Assembly: GCA_902569115.1 (NCBI GenBank)
Contig: CACFTI010000006.1
Location: forward strand, 1 to 64,000
Length of the DNA: 64,000 nucleotides
Source of the DNA: an uncultured Verrucomicrobiota bacterium
GTDB taxonomy: Bacteria; Verrucomicrobiota; Verrucomicrobiia; Opitutales; Seribacteraceae
Direction of reading: 5' to 3'
Of this stretch, positions 24,837 to 34,377 are shown piece by piece; within the stretch, counting starts at the first letter, position 1, and each line of letters opens with the position of its first letter. The notes under the pieces are model-generated. The model was given only the letters and a program-made list of their open reading frames with translations. It searched no databases and was not told the DNA's origin. The position numbers and the translations under genes were made by a program.

Positions 24837-27461
24837 CTAAAACGAATTAACCGCGGCAGCAGCGACAGCCAATTGATATATAATTTGGGTACTGTATGTC
24901 AGGTTTTCGAGGAATCGGGTTTGTTTAACATCAATCGGTACCACAATGACATCTCCCGGAGAAATTTTGCTTCCATTGGAACCTTTGCCAAACCAACCAT
25001 TGCCCCCTTTGGTCATAACCGCACCATTTGATTTGACCACAAAGGTACGCTCCTTGTCCGCATTTTGTGTGTATCCACCGCTTCGATTAAGATAACCGTT
25101 CATATCCAGTTTTTCATCATATAGATGAGATGTTGGGAACTGAACCTCGCCAGACACACTGACAGCGTAAGGAATTGAAGGTATAAAAAGACTATCCTGA
25201 TCCTTAACTAATAAATCTGAACGCTCTGCATCCTTTAAGATTTTATTTAAATCAATAACCAACCTTCCCTGAGATTCAGTATTTTGAAGCCTCGACAACA
25301 TAGCCCGAGCCGCTGACTGAGCTTGTGCCGCTTCTTCTGAATCAGTTGCGGAGAGAGTTGCCGTGGCTAGATCGGATTCAAGTTGTTTGATCAACCTTTC
25401 TCTTTGTTCATCCTCCTTAATTCGAAGATTTTCCCGGGAAAACAAAGCTCCATCGGCAAAAGCACGATCCGTCAATCCTCCAGCTCGCTGAATCACATCG
25501 AAGAGAGTTTCTCCCAACTTTATGGAGTAAGTACCAGGGAAGTTAACTTCACCACTAATTTTAATACTTTCCCCTTCTCGCCATAAAGGTATCGGCTTAA
25601 TAGAGAGTGAGTCATATGGCTTAAGAAGATAGTTTTTTGATCGGTTACCATCTACCAACACATCCTGACCTATTCTCAGATGCTCAACAAAGGCTTTTTG
25701 TTCTTCGTTTATGCCTACACGGGTGATCTCTGCCTCCAGTAAATAGGCTGAATCCTTGGTGCCCCCACCAGCTAATATCAAGTCTTGCAAAGACATTGAA
25801 TCGGTAAACGGATATTCACCCGGAAAATGAACTGCTCCTGAAACCCTAATAACTCTAGCGTTTTCTCCCGCTCTGCTTTGTTGACGAATATCTAAAAGCA
25901 AACCTTCCAAACTATCTTCCCGAGGTTCTTGAGTAAAAAAGTAAACGGTATCTTGTTCTTTCAATGGAATCTTTTCATTCGAATCAAAAATATTCCTTGG
26001 TTGAAAAGAGAGGAAGTGAAAAGTCCCATCGGTCTTTTTTCTACTAATCAGTCCGTAATCCAGATCAATCTCAGGAAGAAAACTTTTCGAATTGGTGATT
26101 AAATCAGAAAGTAAAAGCCCTTCTCTCCACTCGTAATCACCCTCGTTTTCTATGGGTCCAATGATAGAAACTATATTTCTAATATTGCTGCCAGCAATAC
26201 CTATTGAAATAAGATCTCCTGATAAAATTTTGTTATCTTTGTTTTCTTGGTAATTAAAGTTCCTAACTTCTGGTTGAAAATCTTCATTAAGCCGCTCAAT
26301 TCGTATTCTACTTAAAACAGAATGTTGTGTAGTACCGCCGGCAAGTCTAACTGCATCCTGCAAGGTATCTTCTTCTAAAATTTCGTATTTAGCAGGACGT
26401 CGAACAGCTCCATTAACTGAAATTTGCTTTGAAATGGTTGGAACAAAAATAACATCCCCTGGTTGGAGTGCCTGATCTGCACTTGTGTCACCATCAAGCA
26501 AGAGATCATAAAGATCCAATGTTGTTATGATTTTCCCGGATCGCTTTAGTTCCACTCTTCGTAAGCTGCCCGTATGCTTGATTCCACCACAGTTCAAGAG
26601 AGCGTTAATCATGGAAGTAAAAGCACTCACATGCACCGCTCCCTGTTTTTCGACCTCGCCAAAAATGAAGATGCGGATACTACGAAAAGCACCCAAAGTA
26701 ATTGAGCTTTGTACTCCTTCTCCGAGATTTTCGCGAATCTTGTCCTTCAGTAGGTTTTTAAGATCAATGAACGAAGTTCCTGTTTCAAAGGCATTAATTG
26801 GGCCAATGTCAGGAAACCGGAGAATACCTTCTCTTGAGATTTCGAGGCTATAGGCTTCGTTCTTTTGGCCAAACAGTTGAATCTCAATTAAGTCTCCAGG
26901 ACCAACGCGATAGTCAGAAGGAATGGGGGAATCATAATTATAGGAATCATTAAAGTTTTTAGCGAAGATATCATAGCCAAAAGGTGCTAGTTTTTTCTTC
27001 TGCGAGTCTGACTCTATTTCGTTAGTAAGACTTTGGATCTCCAATCGTTGCAATTCTTTGATTCTTGAAAGTAGAGATTTATATTTCTTAAGTTCATCTG
27101 AGATCGTTGTTCCTGCATCTACTGAAATCTCATTTGCTAAGGAAATCTCCAAACGAACAATATCCTGAGCAACTTGCTCCTCCATTTCCTTAAGATTTTC
27201 ATAAGGATTCAGGTTATTATTTTCTTCCTTAACAGGGTTGTTTCTCGCTTCTTTCTGAATGTCCACTGATAAAGGTCTGTTTCTTTGAGCAGAACTACTT
27301 GATGGGGTATCACCACTACCGTATTGCTGTATGAGACGATCTCTTTCCTCTTTCGGTAATTTTGAAAGAGATGCCATAATGGATGGGTCAAACTGGGCTT
27401 GTAGAAAGTTAGAAAAGAAAATTACAAACAGTAGAATTGGAGCTATTTTGAAGGAATTCAT
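24837..27461 (-). CDS. wza: Wza-like outer-membrane polysaccharide export protein with six SLBB domains (874 aa)
   Basis: Periplasm-spanning export channel for the polymer. A signal peptide covers residues 1-22. A Ser/Asn-rich and then helical segment (about 50-160) precedes the Poly_export domain (SDYRVGPGDLIEIQLFGQK, about 182-200). Six SLBB-type domains begin near residues 264, 347, 430, 536, 633 and 780, each with a G-x-V-x-x-P-G-like core such as ISGEVNFPGTY. The C-terminus is a hydrophobic helix (YQLAVAAAAVNSF), which could form the outer-membrane alpha-barrel as in Wza. It is over twice the length of E. coli Wza, a known multi-SLBB form. The ATG lies 17 bases after wzi. Confidence 0.93.
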   Translation of the reverse strand: MNSFKIAPILLFVIFFSNFLQAQFDPSIMASLSKLPKEERDRLIQQYGSGDTPSSSSAQRNRPLSVDIQKEARNNPVKEENNNLNPYENLKEMEEQVAQDIVRLEISLANEISVDAGTTISDELKKYKSLLSRIKELQRLEIQSLTNEIESDSQKKKLAPFGYDIFAKNFNDSYNYDSPIPSDYRVGPGDLIEIQLFGQKNEAYSLEISREGILRFPDIGPINAFETGTSFIDLKNLLKDKIRENLGEGVQSSITLGAFRSIRIFIFGEVEKQGAVHVSAFTSMINALLNCGGIKHTGSLRRVELKRSGKIITTLDLYDLLLDGDTSADQALQPGDVIFVPTISKQISVNGAVRRPAKYEILEEDTLQDAVRLAGGTTQHSVLSRIRIERLNEDFQPEVRNFNYQENKDNKILSGDLISIGIAGSNIRNIVSIIGPIENEGDYEWREGLLLSDLITNSKSFLPEIDLDYGLISRKKTDGTFHFLSFQPRNIFDSNEKIPLKEQDTVYFFTQEPREDSLEGLLLDIRQQSRAGENARVIRVSGAVHFPGEYPFTDSMSLQDLILAGGGTKDSAYLLEAEITRVGINEEQKAFVEHLRIGQDVLVDGNRSKNYLLKPYDSLSIKPIPLWREGESIKISGEVNFPGTYSIKLGETLFDVIQRAGGLTDRAFADGALFSRENLRIKEDEQRERLIKQLESDLATATLSATDSEEAAQAQSAARAMLSRLQNTESQGRLVIDLNKILKDAERSDLLVKDQDSLFIPSIPYAVSVSGEVQFPTSHLYDEKLDMNGYLNRSGGYTQNADKERTFVVKSNGAVMTKGGNGWFGKGSNGSKISPGDVIVVPIDVKQTRFLENLTYSTQIIYQLAVAAAAVNSF

Positions 27462-27478
27462 ATCTTATGTGGTAAAAA

Positions 27479-28963
27479 TTAAAAGGTTCTAGTTAAAGTC
27501 AAATATCCGGCTAATCCGTCATCTGTCTTTCCGCCTGCTGGTTTCAAAGACTCCCAGCCAAAAGAAGTATTTACTGAAAGCCCGTGAGCTGGATATTTCC
27601 GAGAATTGAAAACATCGATGGAGAAGTAGTCGGAGGAAAAGCCATTTGATACACTACTTTGACCACTACCATCTTCATTTAAATCTCCAGCTTGAATAAT
27701 TGAACCCCAACCGATGTAATCTTTTCTCTGCAATAATCCACCAATGCTTAGGATTTGGGAATCTGTGTCAGACCAATGACCTATTGGTCGCCCACGATAT
27801 CTGAAACCATCTCTGTAACGGCCGTGGTTGTAAGTAATATTTCTAGTTTTAGGATCACCAGTCCACCAAAAACTAGTTAGATCTACATACTCAACAAAAA
27901 TCCGGCAAGTATTATTACCCCAATCTTTCCAGGCTTCTAATCCACACTGGAAAAACAAAGCCTCAGGAAAAAAATTATCTTCATCTTCGCCAGCAACTTG
28001 TCCGTAAATTGCAAATGGTAGGTCAAGCATGCTCCAACGAAGGTCTATACCTGCTAATTGATTTCCTGGCTCAGTACTTTTACCAACTTGATTAGAATGG
28101 AAATTATCCTGAGAAAGAAATGCATCGGCCCAAACACTCAGATCAGAAGGGTATCCTTCGCCTCCCAATTGCATCATACGAAAGAAGCCAATCTCAAGAC
28201 CACCAAGGATGGTTGGATTAACCTCCCCCCTCATTCCCCAAAGATAAGGATTCGGCACCGTTCTCTCTTCTTCCATTCTTCCAATAAACGAGTGAAAGCT
28301 CCAGGGGCCAATCCATGACAACCACTTGGTTTCAAAGGGTTCAGCGATACGGCGGTCTATCGATATGGCGGGAATAGGACGAGCGTTGGTAGAGAGAATC
28401 AAACTACCATCCCAACCCGGGCCCCACCAGCGTTCCTGCTGACCAAAACTCGCCGACCAATTACCCAAGCGTGCGGCAATGTAGGATCCGTCCAAAGCAA
28501 AACCTTCATCCACCCTCGCCTTCCAATCTTTTTCCATACCATAAAAGGCATTAAGCGAAAGTTTCGCCGCAAAACGATCGTTCATCCAAGAAACGGATGC
28601 ATTCGTAGCAAAACCAGATCGTGGTTCGGGTCCAAATCCGCGGGCAGTTATACGATCGTCGGCAATCCCGAGAGTTGTGTAAATAGGAGAAAATCCGGAA
28701 TTTGCCTCTTCTGAGAGACGATTGTCGAGAAGTTCGCTAGTATAATCAGATTCCTGTAACCCCGAGCTCAATCGACCTAAATCCAAAGGCCATGAATTTT
28801 GTAGACCTTCGAAACCTCCTTCATCACCAAGCAATCGAATCTCGTGACGAATGAATGGGTCATTAGGGGTCAAAAACGGTTCACCGAAACTATAGATAAA
28901 TAATTCTAAGAAAAGTATCCCAGGAATGCATCTTCGAATCTGTATACTAAGCAAAGGCATCAT
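27479..28963 (-). CDS. wzi: Wzi-family outer-membrane capsule assembly protein (494 aa)
   Basis: Predicted outer-membrane beta-barrel that helps anchor or assemble the polysaccharide at the surface. The diagnostic segment is WSASFGQQERWWGPGWDGSL (about 170-189), followed by STNARPIPAISIDRR and a glycine- and aromatic-rich sequence ending in Phe (LTLTRTF), as expected for a barrel C-terminus. A hydrophobic N-terminus (about 5-27) is the likely signal peptide; two adjacent ATG codons (28963, 28960) can start it. It appears to be the first gene of the locus, with a TATAAT about 19 bases upstream. Confidence 0.88.
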   Translation of the reverse strand: MMPLLSIQIRRCIPGILFLELFIYSFGEPFLTPNDPFIRHEIRLLGDEGGFEGLQNSWPLDLGRLSSGLQESDYTSELLDNRLSEEANSGFSPIYTTLGIADDRITARGFGPEPRSGFATNASVSWMNDRFAAKLSLNAFYGMEKDWKARVDEGFALDGSYIAARLGNWSASFGQQERWWGPGWDGSLILSTNARPIPAISIDRRIAEPFETKWLSWIGPWSFHSFIGRMEEERTVPNPYLWGMRGEVNPTILGGLEIGFFRMMQLGGEGYPSDLSVWADAFLSQDNFHSNQVGKSTEPGNQLAGIDLRWSMLDLPFAIYGQVAGEDEDNFFPEALFFQCGLEAWKDWGNNTCRIFVEYVDLTSFWWTGDPKTRNITYNHGRYRDGFRYRGRPIGHWSDTDSQILSIGGLLQRKDYIGWGSIIQAGDLNEDGSGQSSVSNGFSSDYFSIDVFNSRKYPAHGLSVNTSFGWESLKPAGGKTDDGLAGYLTLTRTF

Positions 28964-28981
28964 TCGTTTTGATATTTGATA

Positions 28982-28987
28982 ATTATA
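28982..28987 (-). promoter_or_regulatory. candidate -10 element of the wzi-wza promoter
   Basis: On the minus strand this reads TATAAT, a consensus -10 hexamer, ending 18 bases before the wzi ATG. The matching -35 is weak (TTGGAT at a 15-base spacing). The 102-base region to glnD also holds a small GCTCA-TT-TGAGC inverted repeat (29022-29033). It is the only divergent promoter region upstream of the polysaccharide locus. Confidence 0.35.
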
Positions 28988-29065
28988 AAGTAATCAATTC
29001 GAATCCAAAATGCTTTTGTCTCGCTCATTTGAGCTGTAAGAATTATCAGTTGCGAATCAGTAACT

Positions 29066-31840
29066 ATGGAAGACGATCCTTTATTTCGAAGAACAAGACA
29101 GCATGCCGAAAAAAGACTCGTATTCAGTGGGGCGAAATCTGACAAACAACGGATTATCGATATTAAGGAATTTCTCCGTCTGGAAAAGGAGATGCTCCTG
29201 CGCTATCACCGAAAAGGAGACACCGGCTTCAGACTTACGAGAGCCAGGGCAGTAATAGTAGATGTTCTGATTCAATGCCTTTTTAAATATGCCAGTGAAA
29301 TAGCAGTCGAAGTGGTAGGCAAACTGCGCCCCATGTGCGTTCTTGCAACAGGTGGATATGGAAGAGGTGAGCTATGCCCCCATAGCGATATCGATTTAAT
29401 GTTTCTATATTCGAAAAATTTAGGAGGAAAAACCCAGGAGGCATTAAAAGAAACCATGACCCGGGAGATCCTATACCCTTTGTGGGATTCTGGCTTGAAA
29501 GTGGGTCACGCATCGCGTGACATAAATGAGGCAATTGCAGAGGCTCAACTAGATATTCGAAATAAGAATTCAATGCTGGATACCCGATACATTTCCGGTG
29601 ACCGGAAAATGAGTGAGCGTTTCGTACACAAATTTCTCAAGCACTGCATGAACCGAGAGCCTGAAAAATACCTGAAAGATCTCCAGGCTCATCAAAAAGA
29701 AAGAAGAATTGAGAAACAAAGCACCGTTTTTCTTCAAGCACCTGATGTAAAAAGCGGTGCCGGCGGTTTGCGAGACTTTCAAGGTATCCAGTGGATGATA
29801 AAAGTAAAATTCGGCAACAAAGGATTAGAGGAATTGGTGCGAAGAAAATATCTTTCCGAACAGGAAGCCAAATCTTATTCCGATGCATATTCATTTCTGT
29901 TGCGAGTACGAAACGAATTACACTTCCTGAGTAAACGCCCGGTAGATATTCTCCATCTGGAAAAGCAGCCTGAAGTGGCCCTTGGCCTAGGCTATGATGA
30001 TGATGATATTTTTAAACGAGTTGAATTATTTATGGAAGATTACTACTCGAGTGCCCGAACGATTAGTCAAATAAGTAATATTCTCGAACAGCGACTTGTT
30101 TACTCAACTGCTGGTTCCACCTCCAAGTTAAGCTTCCGCAAGGTATTGTCAGCCTATCGGGCTTCGCCGGCTCAAAATATTGACGGATTTGACCTGGTAG
30201 AGAATCAGCTTAGTTCATCCAATCCCAACATTTTTGATGAAGACCCTGAGAGAATTCTTAGGCTTTTTCGTCATTCTCAAAGACTTTCTGCCTCCCTTTC
30301 ACCTGATTTAAAATCTTTAATAAGGAACCGGCTTTCGCTGATTGATTCAACTTTAATTAATTCCAGTTCGGCCAATGTAACATTTCGATCAATTCTTCAG
30401 GAAATTGGAAATGTAAGTCCCACTCTTTGTGAAATGCATGAATTAGGAGTTCTTGGCAGGTTTGTCCCCGATTTCGGTCGTTTGACCTGTAAGGTGCAAC
30501 ATGATCTATACCATAGATTTACCGCGGATGTGCATGTGCTCCATTGTATTACTGTTCTAGACGAGGTTTTCCAGGGGAAGCGACCCGATGCAAAACAATA
30601 CCTCAATGCTTTAAGAAAAAATGAAGTGCCCGGGCTTTTGTATCTGATATTGTTTCTGCACGATCTTGGAAAGGATGAAGGACCCAAGGGTCACTGTGAA
30701 AGAGGTGTTGAAATTTCAATTTCATTACTTAAACGTCTCGGCATTTCAAAAGAAATGCATGATCGGATTCTATTTGTGGTGCTTAACCATTTGGAAATGG
30801 TGAGATATGCAAATAAGTTTGATCTCGACGATCCCGAAGTTATCGAAGGCTTTGCTAAATTTGTTGAAGGTGAACAGCGACTGCGATTTCTCTACGCACA
30901 TACCTACTGCGATGCCAATGCCACCGCTCCCGATTTATGGAATGCCCATAAGGAAGAATTACATACTCTTCTCTACAACAACACCATCGCAGTTTTAGAA
31001 GGGAAAAGAGCTCCTGTAGACCCAGAAAGTCTTAAAGATTCTTACATGGATCTCCATATCAAAGGCGTGAGCAAAGACAACTTGCGAAAACATCTGGATC
31101 AAGTTCCGATTCGTTATTTTTCACACTCAGGAAGAGAAGAGGTGGGTTTGCATGCATCAATGGTTCAAGAGTTTCTAAGCCAAGAAGAATCAAAACAAAA
31201 ACCCGTTATCAATTGGAGAAATGATGTCCGCCGTACTCTTACAGTAATAGATATTGTCACCCCGGACCAGATTGGTCTTTTTGAAAAAATTACCGGAGCA
31301 ATATCTATAGCAGGTCTCAATATTCTAGGTGCCAGAGCGGTAACCCGAACCGATGGTTTGGCGATCGATGTCTTTTATGTAGAGAATGATAAAAGTGGCT
31401 TTGTTGAAGATGAAGAGACAAAGAAAAGCTGTGAAGAATCGATTAACTCCTTTCTTAATGAAAACAATTCTCCGGACGAAAAAATTAATGAATTACGAAA
31501 AAAAACGGACCGGAACCGATTGTTTTCAAACAAAGAAAAATTAGGAGAACGAATCCCTTCTCAAGTGGATGTTTACCGGGATATCAATCTTGGCCGTACC
31601 ATAGTTGAAGTAAAAGCTCCTGATCAGCCAGGACTCCTGCATCTTCTAACCAAAACAATTTCTCAATGTGGATTTAATATTGAATTTGCACGAATTGCTA
31701 CTGAGCAAAGTATTGCGACAGATATTTTTAACATCAGTGCGAGCGTGAAAGATGAAAAACTACAGCCTGATAAATTCCTGGAACTCAGAGAGAAACTAAG
31801 TACCGCACTTCACGATGCTAAGTTTTATCATGAGGTATAA
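29066..31840 (+). CDS. glnD: [protein-PII] uridylyltransferase / uridylyl-removing enzyme (924 aa)
   Basis: Bifunctional nitrogen sensor that uridylylates PII when glutamine is low and removes UMP when it is high. It has all four domains. The nucleotidyltransferase domain carries GGYGRGELCPHSDIDLMFLY (96-115; metal ligands D108 and D110). A GlnD helical linker follows. The HD hydrolase carries LFLHDLGKDEGPKGHCERG (H532/D533). Two C-terminal ACT domains begin near 723 and 843, the second with DQPGLLHLLTKTISQCGFN. Length matches the family. It is transcribed away from the polysaccharide locus and converges on a histidine kinase gene only three bases away. Confidence 0.95.
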   Translation: MEDDPLFRRTRQHAEKRLVFSGAKSDKQRIIDIKEFLRLEKEMLLRYHRKGDTGFRLTRARAVIVDVLIQCLFKYASEIAVEVVGKLRPMCVLATGGYGRGELCPHSDIDLMFLYSKNLGGKTQEALKETMTREILYPLWDSGLKVGHASRDINEAIAEAQLDIRNKNSMLDTRYISGDRKMSERFVHKFLKHCMNREPEKYLKDLQAHQKERRIEKQSTVFLQAPDVKSGAGGLRDFQGIQWMIKVKFGNKGLEELVRRKYLSEQEAKSYSDAYSFLLRVRNELHFLSKRPVDILHLEKQPEVALGLGYDDDDIFKRVELFMEDYYSSARTISQISNILEQRLVYSTAGSTSKLSFRKVLSAYRASPAQNIDGFDLVENQLSSSNPNIFDEDPERILRLFRHSQRLSASLSPDLKSLIRNRLSLIDSTLINSSSANVTFRSILQEIGNVSPTLCEMHELGVLGRFVPDFGRLTCKVQHDLYHRFTADVHVLHCITVLDEVFQGKRPDAKQYLNALRKNEVPGLLYLILFLHDLGKDEGPKGHCERGVEISISLLKRLGISKEMHDRILFVVLNHLEMVRYANKFDLDDPEVIEGFAKFVEGEQRLRFLYAHTYCDANATAPDLWNAHKEELHTLLYNNTIAVLEGKRAPVDPESLKDSYMDLHIKGVSKDNLRKHLDQVPIRYFSHSGREEVGLHASMVQEFLSQEESKQKPVINWRNDVRRTLTVIDIVTPDQIGLFEKITGAISIAGLNILGARAVTRTDGLAIDVFYVENDKSGFVEDEETKKSCEESINSFLNENNSPDEKINELRKKTDRNRLFSNKEKLGERIPSQVDVYRDINLGRTIVEVKAPDQPGLLHLLTKTISQCGFNIEFARIATEQSIATDIFNISASVKDEKLQPDKFLELREKLSTALHDAKFYHEV

Positions 31841-31843
31841 TTT

Positions 31844-33559
31844 CTATCGCTCCTGAGCAATCGGTAATGACAGTCGGAACACAGTTCCTTGCTTAGTAGA
31901 TTCCATCAACTCCAGATCCCCATCATGGGCACGCATGATGCGTTTGGAAATAGTCAATCCAAGACCAGTGCCACCAACTCTGGCAGTAAGAAAAGAATCA
32001 AAAATACGACTCTTAAACTCTTCCGGTATTCCCTTACCCGTATCTTTAACTAGCACTCTCACCCATCTTTCGTCTTCAGCAGACGTTTCCAATGTTAAAT
32101 GTCCACCTTCAGGCATAGCTCCTAAAGCGTTAAGAATCAGATTGAGCAAGGCTTGCTGAATCTGACCTTTATCAACGAACACCACCGATTCAAAACCTTG
32201 CTCATTCATGGTTAAGGAAACTCGTGATTGATCGAGCTTCAAACGGACGAGTAAAGCGGCATCTCTCAAAATTTCTCCCAACTTACAATGCACACGAAAA
32301 GCCTCACGACTCTTTCCAAAATCGAGAATTCGACCCGCAATCTGATCAAGATGATTCAACTTTTCACGAATGATTGACAAATCTTTTGCCTGATGAGGGT
32401 TTGCATCTTCACTCAATTCAAGAGAATCAAATAACAGACGCACAACCATTAACGGGTTTCGAATTTCATGAGCAATTTCAGCAGCCAAAGTTCCCAAAGT
32501 GGTAAGTCTTTCACTTTTGCGCAAACTCTCCTCTGATGAAAAAACCCTGCCATACAACCGTGCATTTTGGATTGCAATAGCACCAAGGTCTGCAAGTGCT
32601 CTTGCAATTAGTCTTTCATCATCATTAAACCTGTGGGATCGGTTAACATAGAGGGTAATCAAACCAATAGGTTCATCCTCATAAACCACTGGAGTGACCA
32701 ACATCGAGTGTAGACCTTTTTCCCTGATTAAATTTGTGAAGTGGTGCTCTTCTGTTCGAAAAAGATCTCTGGTCTGAACCTGTCTGTGTCCTCGCAAAGA
32801 AGTGCCAAGCAAACTATCCGCGGGACTCAGAGTCTCTTCATGCGAGAGTGATCCAGATGTATCCTGTAAGGAGTGAAGTTTCAATTGATCTGATTCAGCC
32901 TCGTAGAGAAAGAACGCTGACATGCTGCAATCAAGGAGTAGAAGGGCCTCACGGGTAATGGATTCCAAGACCTGTTCCACCTTTCTTGTTCCCGCCATGT
33001 CTTGCCCCACAAGCACGAGAGTTTGCAATTGCTCTGCCTTCCGCCTGAGTTGTTGGATCATCCACATATTCTCAAGGACACGACTGGCCTCATTGGCCAT
33101 CAGAACCAATAAACGTAAATCTTCTGGCTTGAATGCATTGGCAACTCTTGAATCCACATTGAGGGCACCCACCGTTCGGTCTCCTTCACTCAAAGGAGCA
33201 GCCATTTCCGAACGGACATTCTCATCCAATGGAAAGTATCTCTCTTCCAGAGTAACATCCCGACAAAGAAGTGGCTCCCCATGCATAGCCACCCAGCCGG
33301 TTACGCCCACTCCTCTCGGCAACTCAAATCCTTTACTTGATTTTGATAAACCCCGTTCCACTTCGATTACGAGTTTATCTGAATCTGCATTCAATAAACT
33401 AATCGATGCACTACTTGCACTAAAAACATCCATGACCTCTTCCAAAATACCCTCCAGGGCGAGCAGCGGATTTTTTTCTTTTCCAGCAAGTGTACTTATT
33501 CGATAGAGCACATCTATTGCTTTTTTTTCTGAATCCTGATCAGTAGAAATATTTTGCAT
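31844..33559 (-). CDS. soluble GAF-GAF sensor histidine kinase (571 aa)
   Basis: Cytoplasmic two-component sensor kinase without membrane spans. Two GAF domains (about 30-170 and 190-340) form the input. The HisKA box is LAAEIAHEIRNPLMVVR with phospho-acceptor H364. The HATPase_c domain has the N box QQALLNLILNALGAMPEGG (N473, N477), G1 VKDTGKGIP (about 505-512) and G2 GGTGLGLTISKRI (about 529-541). The sequence ends soon after, so there is no receiver domain, and no response regulator lies nearby. The signal and partner are unknown. The ATG is at 33559, and its stop is three bases from that of glnD (convergent). Confidence 0.93.
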   Translation of the reverse strand: MQNISTDQDSEKKAIDVLYRISTLAGKEKNPLLALEGILEEVMDVFSASSASISLLNADSDKLVIEVERGLSKSSKGFELPRGVGVTGWVAMHGEPLLCRDVTLEERYFPLDENVRSEMAAPLSEGDRTVGALNVDSRVANAFKPEDLRLLVLMANEASRVLENMWMIQQLRRKAEQLQTLVLVGQDMAGTRKVEQVLESITREALLLLDCSMSAFFLYEAESDQLKLHSLQDTSGSLSHEETLSPADSLLGTSLRGHRQVQTRDLFRTEEHHFTNLIREKGLHSMLVTPVVYEDEPIGLITLYVNRSHRFNDDERLIARALADLGAIAIQNARLYGRVFSSEESLRKSERLTTLGTLAAEIAHEIRNPLMVVRLLFDSLELSEDANPHQAKDLSIIREKLNHLDQIAGRILDFGKSREAFRVHCKLGEILRDAALLVRLKLDQSRVSLTMNEQGFESVVFVDKGQIQQALLNLILNALGAMPEGGHLTLETSAEDERWVRVLVKDTGKGIPEEFKSRIFDSFLTARVGGTGLGLTISKRIMRAHDGDLELMESTKQGTVFRLSLPIAQER

Positions 33560-33615
33560 AACCGGAAGAGTAGCAAGTTTCTCGCCTCAAGCGAGGAACA
33601 TTCAAAAAAAGTAGA

Positions 33616-34203
33616 CTACTTACCCTGAACAAAATGACTCCAAGTTTCTTCCATGGGTTTTCCATAGAGAGAAGTCATAAAAGGTCGGCGGGGCGGACGC
33701 TTTGGTTCTTTTAAAAGTCTCATTCCTGCTTCGCGGGGTAAGCGATTGCTCTTTTTACTATTACAGCGAATGCATGAGATAACCACATTCTCCCAAGAAG
33801 TAGCTCCTCCACGATCACGAGGAATCACATGATCCATATTCAGCTCCTTGGTTGGAAGGATTTTACCACAGTACTGGCACTTGTAATCATCCCGCTCCAA
33901 AAGGTTTTGACGATTAAATTTTATATCCTGCATCAACATCCGATCGTATGATCTCAATAAAAGAACTGAAGGAACCACCACTTTTTGGCTGACCGTATGA
34001 ATGATGCGTGCATTTGGGTTGTCTTCCAGCTCTTTACAATGCTCAAACCAGGAAGGGCCATCAAAAACTCGGAAACTTCCATCCTCTGCATATATAACCT
34101 GAGCATGGTCTAGCGAAAGCAAACTGAAGGCACGTTCCACACCTACAACATTAACCGCTTGCCAAAGGCGATTTAAGACGAGGGTCTGAAAACTTGAATC
34201 CAT
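33616..34203 (-). CDS. HNH endonuclease family protein (195 aa)
   Basis: Stand-alone HNH nuclease domain protein. The C-terminal half carries the zinc and catalytic pattern CQYCGKILP, then LNMDHVIPRDRGGATSWENV and SCIRCNSKKSNRL (two CxxC pairs around the His-Asn-His core, about residues 113-162). The N-terminal half (about 1-95) includes LNRLWQAVNVVGVERAFSLL and is conserved in a widespread bacterial group of unknown role. No toxin, restriction or phage genes flank it. ATG 34203 lies nine bases from a TATAAA, so its mRNA could be almost leaderless. Confidence 0.9.
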   Translation of the reverse strand: MDSSFQTLVLNRLWQAVNVVGVERAFSLLSLDHAQVIYAEDGSFRVFDGPSWFEHCKELEDNPNARIIHTVSQKVVVPSVLLLRSYDRMLMQDIKFNRQNLLERDDYKCQYCGKILPTKELNMDHVIPRDRGGATSWENVVISCIRCNSKKSNRLPREAGMRLLKEPKRPPRRPFMTSLYGKPMEETWSHFVQGK

Positions 34204-34212
34204 CCGTGTTCG

Positions 34213-34243
34213 TTTATAACTCCCTCCCCCATACCTTTGTCAA
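34213..34243 (-). promoter_or_regulatory. candidate promoter of the HNH gene with a short operator-like repeat
   Basis: On the minus strand TTGACA (34243-34238) and TATAAA (34218-34213) are separated by 19 bases. The -10 ends nine bases before the ATG at 34203, so a transcript would have a leader of only a few bases. A perfect CCTTTG-T-CAAAGG repeat (34234-34246) covers the -35 box. The spacer is longer than ideal, so this is tentative. Confidence 0.35.
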
Positions 34244-34258
34244 AGGATTTTTATCAAC

Positions 34259-34285
34259 ATTTTAGTTACAAGAAGGTAACAAAAT
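34259..34285. promoter_or_regulatory. imperfect inverted repeat in the divergent HNH/HDOD region
   Basis: Arms ATTTTAGTTAC (34259-34269) and GTAACAAAAT (34276-34285) are complementary apart from one bulged A, with a six-base centre. It lies between the divergently transcribed HNH and HDOD genes. It may be a protein-binding site; a chance repeat in AT-rich DNA is possible. Confidence 0.3.
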
Positions 34286-34377
34286 AAATTTTCTCTTTTT
34301 TGTAAGAAAACAAAGGAAGAACTCGATAAGGAGATGGTAGCAATTAATTCAATCAACCAATCTTACTAAAAATCAAT

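Noticed and set aside
29081-30687. Several minus-strand frames of 60-100 codons opposite glnD, and similar frames opposite or within other genes throughout
   Set aside because: They lie within a strongly supported gene in another frame, lack family features and have shadow-like composition.
33616-34203. Toxin or restriction role for the HNH protein
   Set aside because: No antitoxin, methylase, phage or mobile genes flank it, and the full-length protein looks like the widespread housekeeping HNH group.
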